Below are positions 5,335-11,103 of a stretch of 11,103 bases of DNA, one piece after another (the first letter of the stretch is position 1; the number at the start of each line of letters is the position of its first letter). A program made the translations under genes and the position numbers. A model generated the notes under the pieces. The model ran no database searches, was not told the origin of the DNA, and saw nothing but the letters and a program-made list of their open reading frames with translations. The stretch comes from an uncultured Bacilli bacterium (GTDB lineage Bacteria > Bacillota_I > Bacilli_A > RF39 > UBA660): assembly GCA_910584085.1 (NCBI GenBank), contig CAJTZY010000029.1:1-11103 (forward strand). Direction: 5' to 3'.

Positions 5335-6390
5335 ATGAAAGAAAAAATAGAAGCTTTATGTAAAGAAATAGAAGAAAAAGTAAAAAGTGTATCAAGTGTA
5401 AAAGAATTAAATGATTTAAAAGTAGAATATATGGGTAAAAAGGGAATTATTACTGAACTTCAAAGTGGTATTAAAGATGCTGCTGATAAAAAAGAATATG
5501 GTATGTTAGTAAATCTTGCAAGAACTACATTTAATGAAGAATTTGATAAGAAACAAAGGGATTTAAATGAACTTGAATTAAATAAAAAAATAGAGAGTGA
5601 AAGGATAGATGTCACACTCCCTAGTAAAAAAATAAGAAAAGGTTCTAAACATCCTATGACTCGTATAGAAGAAGAGTTAGAGGACTTATTTGTATCTATG
5701 GGATTCGATGTATATGATGGCCCAGAAATAGAAACAGATGAAAACTGTTTTCAAAAGTTAAATCTTCCTTTAGGACATCCAGCAAGAGATGCTCAAGACA
5801 CATTTTACCTCGAAGGAGAATACGAAAAATATCTACTTAGAAGTCAAACCTCAACTGGACAAGTAAGAGTAATGGAAGCAAATGTTGATAAAGGTCCAAT
5901 AAGAGTAGTGTGCCCAGGTAAAGTATATAGAAGAGATGATGATGCGACACACTCACATCAATTTATGCAAATGGAAGGGCTCGTAATAGATGAAAATATT
6001 TCTATGGCTGATTTAAAGGGTACACTTGAGGCATTCTGTAAAAAACTATTAGGTGAAAAAACTGATGTAAGATTTAGACCAAGTTTCTTCCCATTTACAG
6101 AGCCTAGCGTAGAAGTAGATGCGACATGTTTTAAATGTGGTGGGAAAGGTTGTCCACTTTGTAAAAATACAGGATGGATAGAAGTACTTGGAGCTGGGAT
6201 GGTTCATCCAAATGTTTTAAAGATGAGTGGATATGATCCAGAAAAATATCAGGGATTTGCTTTTGGTACAGGACTTGATAGATTTGCTATGTTTAGATTT
6301 GGTATAACAGATATAAGAACAATCTATGGAAATGATATAAGATTTTTAAATCAATTTACAAGAGGAGATGAAGAAGATGTTACTAAGTAG
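5335..6390 (+). CDS. pheS: Phenylalanyl-tRNA synthetase alpha subunit
   Basis: Class II synthetase catalytic subunit; with PheT it forms the cytoplasmic alpha2beta2 enzyme that charges tRNA-Phe. The N-terminal coiled coil (about 1-90) is followed by the catalytic core: HPMTRIEEEL (106-115, motif 1 region), LLRSQTSTGQVR (167-178), VYRRDDDATHSHQFMQMEG (197-215, motif 2) and FAFGTGLDR (308-316, motif 3). A Cys cluster C265-x2-C268-x4-C273-x2-C276 is typical of Firmicute PheS and may bind zinc. Length is 351 residues, normal for the family. The ATG at 5335 is used because GAGGAGG ends at 5328; an in-frame GTG at 5320 lies upstream of this site and is not credible. Expression is controlled by the T-box leader. 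Its last 14 bases overlap pheT. Confidence 0.98.
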   Translation: MKEKIEALCKEIEEKVKSVSSVKELNDLKVEYMGKKGIITELQSGIKDAADKKEYGMLVNLARTTFNEEFDKKQRDLNELELNKKIESERIDVTLPSKKIRKGSKHPMTRIEEELEDLFVSMGFDVYDGPEIETDENCFQKLNLPLGHPARDAQDTFYLEGEYEKYLLRSQTSTGQVRVMEANVDKGPIRVVCPGKVYRRDDDATHSHQFMQMEGLVIDENISMADLKGTLEAFCKKLLGEKTDVRFRPSFFPFTEPSVEVDATCFKCGGKGCPLCKNTGWIEVLGAGMVHPNVLKMSGYDPEKYQGFAFGTGLDRFAMFRFGITDIRTIYGNDIRFLNQFTRGDEEDVTK

Positions 6391-8743
6391 AAAATTTTTA
6401 AGTGATTATGTAGATATTCCAGAAAATGTAACTATAAATGAACTTGCAGATGCAATGACAAATGTTGGAAATGAATATGATTCCGCACAAAATTTAATAC
6501 CTGCAACAAATCTTGTAATAGGTGAAGTAATAAGCTGTGAGAACCATCCAGATAGTGATCATTTGCACGTATGTAAAGTAGATGTTGGAAATGAAATTTT
6601 GAGTATTGTTTGTGGCGCACCAAATTGTCGTAAAGGTTTAAAGGTAATAGTAGCTCTTGTAGGTGCTAAACTACCTGGCGGTGAGATAAAAAAAGGATCT
6701 ATTCGTGGTGTTGAATCTAATGGTATGCTATGCGCACTAAGTGAACTTGGACTTGATTCTAAATTCCTAAAAGAAGAAGATTATACTGGAATACATGAAC
6801 TAGATAGTGATGCTAAAGTGGGAGAAGATCCAATTAAATATTTGGAACTTGACGATGAAGTAATAGACTTTGAACTTACATCAAATAGAGGAGATTTACT
6901 TAGTATATTAGGTATGGCTTATGAAGTAGGTGCTATATATGGAAGTAAAGTTAAAGATATAGATTTGTCTTATAAAGAACAAGATAATATAGATTTTAGT
7001 GTAACCGTTGAAACAGAAAATTGCCCATTATTTTTAGCTAAACAAGTTAAAAATATAACTATAAAAGAAAGCCCAACTTTCATTAAAAATAGACTTATTG
7101 CAAGTGGAATCAGACCAATAAACAATGTAGTTGATATATCTAACTATGTAATGTTAGAAACAGGTCAACCATTACACTTTTATGATAATGATTCTTTAGG
7201 TAAAAAAATAGTTGTAAGAATGGCAAAAGATGGAGAAGAACTAACTACCTTAGATAATGAAAAAAGGATTTTAACTAGTGAAGATATAGTTATAACAGAT
7301 GGAACTAAGTCAGTTGGACTTGCTGGAGTTATGGGTGGACTTTCTACTGAAATAGAATCTACTACCAAAAATATACTAATAGAAGCAGCCATATTTGATA
7401 GTGTAAAAATAAGAAAAACTTCTAAAAAAATACTTAGAAGTGAAGCATCTAATAGATTTGAAAAGGGAATAGATCCTAAAAGAACCTATATGGCAATAGA
7501 TAGATGTTGCAATTTACTTGAAAAGTATGCAGATGCGACTATTATAGGTGGTATGGAAACTGTTAGTAAGATTAAAATTGAAGATAAAGAAATAACAGTA
7601 TCCTTAGAAAAAATAAATAAAGTATTAGGAACTAATATAAAAACAGAAGAAGTAACAGCCATATTTGAAAGATTAGGATTTAATGTCAGCGTAAATAACG
7701 ATATATTTAATGTAGTTGTACCAACAAGAAGAGGAGATATTTCTATTCGTGAAGATTTAATTGAAGAAGTTGGAAGATATTACGGAATGAATAAAATAAA
7801 TGGTACAAAACTTGTTTTACCACTTAGAGAAGGACATTTTGATAAAATAAAAAGACAAATAAAAAATAAAATGATTTCTATGGGATTAAATGAGACATTA
7901 TCATACGCATTAATCAAAGAAGATGAAGTACATAAATATACTAAAGATGAATTTGAACATATAAATTTAGATTATCCAATGAGTGAGGATAGAAAAACAC
8001 TTCGTTATAGCCTACTATATTCACTTGAACAAATTTATGAATATAATAAAGCTCGTAACTTTAAAGACACTTGCATATTTGAAATAGGAAAAGGTTTCTA
8101 TAAAGAAAATGGTGAATATAAGGAAGACCTAAAATTAGCATGTCTTATGACAGGTAAATATTACCTAGATATAAATAATACTGATGTAGATTTTTATATC
8201 ATTAAAGGTGTAGTAGAAGAACTTTTAGATTATTTAGGATATAATGGAAGATATAGTATAGATACTTTTAGTGTTCCAAATGAACTTCATCCAGGGGTGA
8301 GTGCAAATATAATCTTACAGGGTAAAGAAATAGGTATAATTGGAAGGCTTCATCCAAATATTACAAAAGATAAGGTATTTGTATTTGAAATTAATTTAGA
8401 TAAATTACTTCAAAATAGAACATCTAATATTAAATTTAAAGAGATTCCTAAATTTTTAGGAATGGAAAAAGATGTTGCTTTCGTAGTTAAAAAGAATATA
8501 ACAAATAAGCAGATTATAGATGTTATTAAAAAGTCTGGCGGAAAATTGCTTACTAATATAGAGGTATTTGATGTTTATACAGGAGATAAAATAAGTAATG
8601 ATGAAGTATCTATTGCATACAATTTAAAATTTGAAGATAATACTAAAACACTTACAGAAGAAGAAGTCATGAATTCATTTAATAAAATAATAAGTGATGT
8701 AGAAAATAAATTAGGCGCTAAAGTCAGAAGCGGAGAGAACTAA
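6377..8743 (+). CDS. pheT: Phenylalanyl-tRNA synthetase beta subunit
   Basis: The 788-residue beta subunit has the full bacterial domain order. It starts MLLSRKFLSDYVD, typical of PheT. A tRNA-binding EMAP/OB domain (about 40-150, with ENHPDSDHLHVCKVDVG and VCGAPN) is followed by the B3/B4 editing domain (about 213-375, including RPINNVVDISNYVM and GQPLHFYD). Next come the B5 domain (about 400-470), a degenerate synthetase core (about 475-680) and a C-terminal FDX-ACB anticodon-binding domain (about 690-785, FLGMEKDVAFVV onward). The ATG at 6377 is chosen over 6368: AGAGGAG (6361-6367) directly abuts 6368 but is nine bases from 6377. The start is therefore inside the pheS end, giving translational coupling. 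No truncation is seen. Confidence 0.98.
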   Translation: MLLSRKFLSDYVDIPENVTINELADAMTNVGNEYDSAQNLIPATNLVIGEVISCENHPDSDHLHVCKVDVGNEILSIVCGAPNCRKGLKVIVALVGAKLPGGEIKKGSIRGVESNGMLCALSELGLDSKFLKEEDYTGIHELDSDAKVGEDPIKYLELDDEVIDFELTSNRGDLLSILGMAYEVGAIYGSKVKDIDLSYKEQDNIDFSVTVETENCPLFLAKQVKNITIKESPTFIKNRLIASGIRPINNVVDISNYVMLETGQPLHFYDNDSLGKKIVVRMAKDGEELTTLDNEKRILTSEDIVITDGTKSVGLAGVMGGLSTEIESTTKNILIEAAIFDSVKIRKTSKKILRSEASNRFEKGIDPKRTYMAIDRCCNLLEKYADATIIGGMETVSKIKIEDKEITVSLEKINKVLGTNIKTEEVTAIFERLGFNVSVNNDIFNVVVPTRRGDISIREDLIEEVGRYYGMNKINGTKLVLPLREGHFDKIKRQIKNKMISMGLNETLSYALIKEDEVHKYTKDEFEHINLDYPMSEDRKTLRYSLLYSLEQIYEYNKARNFKDTCIFEIGKGFYKENGEYKEDLKLACLMTGKYYLDINNTDVDFYIIKGVVEELLDYLGYNGRYSIDTFSVPNELHPGVSANIILQGKEIGIIGRLHPNITKDKVFVFEINLDKLLQNRTSNIKFKEIPKFLGMEKDVAFVVKKNITNKQIIDVIKKSGGKLLTNIEVFDVYTGDKISNDEVSIAYNLKFEDNTKTLTEEEVMNSFNKIISDVENKLGAKVRSGEN

Positions 8744-8765
8744 GGTTCTCTTTTATTATATTTTT
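8734..8765 (+). terminator. Rho-independent terminator overlapping the pheT stop codon
   Basis: AGAGAAC (8734-8740) pairs perfectly with GTTCTCT (8745-8751). The loop TAAG contains the pheT TAA stop. TTTT and a further T-rich stretch follow. This ends the pheST transcript and separates it from dnaB-dnaI. Confidence 0.78.
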
Positions 8766-8817
8766 AAATAATCTTAATAAGCATTAAATACTTTTTCTTT
8801 TAATTTTTTTCTAAATA

Positions 8818-8826
8818 TGTTAAACT
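8818..8826 (+). promoter_or_regulatory. Candidate extended -10 promoter of dnaB-dnaI
   Basis: TGTTAAACT resembles the TGTTATAAT elements elsewhere in the window but matches the -10 hexamer at only four of six bases, and the -35 region is just a T-rich stretch. The transcription start would be near 8833, very close to the ribosome site. The terminator before it makes some promoter in this gap necessary. Confidence 0.45.
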
Positions 8827-8848
8827 ATATATAGATTGGAGAGATAAT

Positions 8849-10123
8849 ATGAGTGTACTTCCTGCAGATACTTTTATAGTAGTAAATAAAACACAATTAA
8901 GTGATAAAGACAGAAATTTACTTATATTACTATACCAACCATTAGTAGGTCACCAAGCGATAAGCCTTTACTATACATTTTGGTCTTATTTAGATAAATC
9001 AGAACTTTTATCTAATGAGTGGACCCATCACCATATACTTAGGGATATGATGATAAGTAATTCTGAATTTATAGATGCCAAAGTTAAACTAGAGGCTATT
9101 GGTTTACTTAAAACATATCTAAAAAAAGGTAATATAAATAATTATGTATATGAATTATATTCACCAATAAGTGCCTCCGAATTTATAAATAATCCAGTAC
9201 TTAATATAGCTCTTTTAAATTCAGTGGGTAAACTTGAGTATGAAAGAATTATTGGTTACTTTAAAATACCTAAAATAAATTTAAGGGAGTATGAAGATAT
9301 AACTAGTAAATTTAGTGATGTATTTGAATTCTCAAATGTGCCACTTACAGATAATTTAATATATGATATTAAGAAATCTAATTATAGAAAATTAGAAATA
9401 CTATCTAAAATAGATATAAATACAATACTTGATTTGATAAATGATGAAATGTTAAATAAAAAATCATTAACAAAGGATACAAAAGATTTCTTATATAAAA
9501 TAGCTTATGTATATAATTATGATAATGATGATATGATTGAACTTATTAGAAATTCTATAAGTGAAAAACATACTATAGATAAAAATTTACTTAGAGAAAA
9601 TGCAAATAAATATTATAGATTTGATAATATGGGTAAACTTCCTAGTATTATATATAAAAATCAACCCGAATATTTAAGAAAAGAAAATCTAGATACATCC
9701 AATAGATCAAAAATGATTCATATGTTTGAAACCACTAGTCCTTATGATTTTATAAATAGTAAATATAAAATTGGAAATCCAACAAGTAGTGATTTAGGGG
9801 TAATCGCATACCTACTTGCGGACCTAAAACTTGAACCAGGTGTTGTCAACGTATTAGTCGATTATGTACTAAAAATAAATAATAATAAACTTACTAAGTC
9901 ATTTGTAGAAGCAATTGCCGCACAGTGGAGTAAAAGCGGAATAAAGACTGTAGAAGATGCTATGAACATAGCAGAAAATGAATATAAAAAGAAAAAGAAA
10001 GTTACAACTAAAGAGGCTAAAAAAACTAGTATTAAACCTGATTGGATTAATAAAGATATAAAAGCGGAAACAGCAACATTAGAAGAAATAAAAAAACTAG
10101 AAAGTCGTATGAAGAGGAGTTAG
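8849..10123 (+). CDS. dnaB: Replication initiation/membrane attachment protein DnaB (Firmicutes type)
   Basis: This is the Firmicute DnaB helicase co-loader, not the replicative helicase that bears the same name in E. coli. With DnaI (and DnaD in known species) it places the hexameric helicase at oriC and at restarted forks. The N-terminal winged-helix part (about 1-115) carries family segments such as DKDRNLLILLYQPLVGHQAISLY and KLEAIGLLKTY. The C-terminal DnaB/DnaD homology domain (about 305-375) contains F352-x3-I356-x3-W360 followed by GIKTVEDAM. That is the family's YxxxIxxxW DNA-binding motif with Phe for Tyr. A Lys-rich tail ends the 424 residues. GGAG at 8838-8841 is seven bases before the ATG. 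It is followed by dnaI with a two-base gap, the standard Bacilli pairing. Confidence 0.92.
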   Translation: MSVLPADTFIVVNKTQLSDKDRNLLILLYQPLVGHQAISLYYTFWSYLDKSELLSNEWTHHHILRDMMISNSEFIDAKVKLEAIGLLKTYLKKGNINNYVYELYSPISASEFINNPVLNIALLNSVGKLEYERIIGYFKIPKINLREYEDITSKFSDVFEFSNVPLTDNLIYDIKKSNYRKLEILSKIDINTILDLINDEMLNKKSLTKDTKDFLYKIAYVYNYDNDDMIELIRNSISEKHTIDKNLLRENANKYYRFDNMGKLPSIIYKNQPEYLRKENLDTSNRSKMIHMFETTSPYDFINSKYKIGNPTSSDLGVIAYLLADLKLEPGVVNVLVDYVLKINNNKLTKSFVEAIAAQWSKSGIKTVEDAMNIAENEYKKKKKVTTKEAKKTSIKPDWINKDIKAETATLEEIKKLESRMKRS

Positions 10124-10125
10124 TT

Positions 10126-11028
10126 ATGCACAATGTACTTGAAAATATAGAAAGTGGTAATTTTAAAAAAATAGATTTGGATTTAGAGTATAAAAGAGCC
10201 TCATTAAATCCTAACTTTAAAATTATTACAAAGAATTTAAATATTGATGATGATGAACTGAAAAAATATACCTCTACTATTGAAGAATGCAGTATAGAGT
10301 ATGAACACTGCAAAAATTGTAAAAATTTACTTGATTGTATGAATAAAGTGGAAGGATATTGCTATTTGCCAATAAATTATGAAGGTAATTTATCATTTGT
10401 ATATAAACCTTGTAAATATAAACAAATAAAAGATAGTAAAAATAAGTATTTAGATAATATAAAATTTTTTAATACACCAGAATATGTGAAAGAGGCAAAT
10501 TTAGATAATATATATAAAACTGATAAGCATAGATTTGATGTTATAAATTATTTAATGGATTTTTTAGATGATTTTGAATCCAATAAAGAATGTAAAGGTC
10601 TTTATTTACATGGCAATTTTGGTTGTGGAAAAACATACTTAATTGCAGCAATATTTAATGAACTTGCTCGTAAAAATTATAAAAGTAGTATTATATTTTG
10701 GCCAGAATTTTTAAGACAAGCATTTTATGATGATTTTAAAGAAAAATTCGATTATGTTAAACAAGTACCACTTTTATTAATAGATGATATAGGTGCTGAA
10801 GGATTAACTGCATGGAATAGGGATGAAATATTATGCCCATTACTTCAATATAGAATGGATAATAATCTAGTAACATTTTTTACATCTAATTTAAATGCAA
10901 AAGAATTAGAAAGTCATTTATCTAACTCAAAGGATGGTGTAGACGAGGTAAAAGCAAAAAGAATTATTTCAAGAATAGAACAGTTAACTAATGATTTAGA
11001 AATGATTAGTGAAAATTTAAGAAAATAG
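10126..11028 (+). CDS. dnaI: Primosomal protein DnaI, AAA+ helicase loader
   Basis: The 300-residue protein is the ATPase that loads the replicative helicase. Its N-terminal helicase-binding domain holds a Cys-rich zinc region (C55, C62, C65, C71, C79, C96). The AAA+ part shows Walker A G163-NFGCGK169-T170, Walker B LLLIDD (216-221) followed by IGAE, a sensor-1 strand VTFFTSN (249-255) and an arginine-containing C-terminal segment AKRIISRIEQL (277-287). Its ribosome site AGAGGAG lies inside the 3' end of dnaB and the start follows the dnaB TAG by two bases, so the two are translationally coupled. Length is close to that of known DnaI (about 310). Confidence 0.95.
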   Translation: MHNVLENIESGNFKKIDLDLEYKRASLNPNFKIITKNLNIDDDELKKYTSTIEECSIEYEHCKNCKNLLDCMNKVEGYCYLPINYEGNLSFVYKPCKYKQIKDSKNKYLDNIKFFNTPEYVKEANLDNIYKTDKHRFDVINYLMDFLDDFESNKECKGLYLHGNFGCGKTYLIAAIFNELARKNYKSSIIFWPEFLRQAFYDDFKEKFDYVKQVPLLLIDDIGAEGLTAWNRDEILCPLLQYRMDNNLVTFFTSNLNAKELESHLSNSKDGVDEVKAKRIISRIEQLTNDLEMISENLRK

Positions 11029-11044
11029 ACTTAGTCTATTTTTT
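11022..11044 (+). terminator. Rho-independent terminator overlapping the dnaI stop codon
   Basis: AAAATAGAC (11022-11030) pairs perfectly with GTCTATTTT (11034-11042) around a TTA loop, ending in six T (11039-11044). The dnaI TAG stop is inside the 5' arm. Confidence 0.75.
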
Positions 11045-11064
11045 CTATATTAAAAAAAATACTA

Positions 11065-11093
11065 TTGAAAAAAGAAAAAATAAGTGATAGAAT
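11065..11093 (+). promoter_or_regulatory. Promoter at right edge for a gene beyond the window
   Basis: TTGAAA (11065-11070), 17 bases, then TAGAAT (11088-11093) with TG one base before the -10. This is the best-spaced two-hexamer promoter in the window. It reads rightward out of the window right after the dnaI terminator; the gene it drives cannot be seen. Confidence 0.6.
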
Positions 11094-11103
11094 AAAATAG
11101 TAG

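Noticed and set aside
6368..6376. ATG at 6368 as pheT start
   Set aside because: The ribosome site ends at 6367 with no spacer, while the ATG at 6377 has nine bases and gives the usual PheT N-terminus.
1..11103. Mollicute with UGA read as Trp
   Set aside because: Trp is TGG throughout and TGA ends the SRPBCC and DUF1287 genes at sensible positions.

Overview
The window is AT-rich (estimated by eye at under 30% G+C) and encodes nearly everything on the + strand. Arg is mostly AGA, Trp is TGG, and TGA ends at least two genes, so the standard code applies and a UGA=Trp mollicute is unlikely. A Bacilli-type DnaB/DnaI helicase-loading pair, a T-box before pheS, strong GGAGG ribosome sites and extended -10 promoters indicate a low-GC Firmicute of the Bacilli/Erysipelotrichia sort. 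I cannot name a species.

Left part (1-1620): three closely spaced accessory genes, namely the 3' part of a DUF5131 (phage Gp37/Gp68-like, probable radical-SAM-type) protein, a GNAT acetyltransferase and a small SRPBCC-fold protein, closed by a hairpin terminator. Middle (1620-4432): three singly promoted envelope genes, namely an unrecognised lipoprotein, a secreted D-Ala-D-Ala carboxypeptidase (PBP5/DacF type) and a membrane-anchored DUF1287 protein with a predicted Ca2+-binding loop.

Right part (4433-11103): core information processing. A divergent CarD/CdnL-type RNA polymerase-binding protein lies behind a structured leader that ends in a U-tract. Then come a T-box(Phe) leader and pheS-pheT, which overlap by 14 bases, and then a dnaB-dnaI operon for helicase loading. 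A good promoter at the right edge points to another + strand gene beyond the window.

Regulatory layout is the most interesting layer. The same 9-mer TGTTATAAT serves as extended -10 before four genes. Three terminators have stems or loops built over the stop codon of the last gene. The pheS T-box antiterminator helix can be extended by base pairing right up to the U-tract. The carD leader hairpin displays a loop that resembles the T-box Stem I tip. I found no CRISPR array, insertion sequence, tRNA or rRNA, and no clearly novel multi-gene system.
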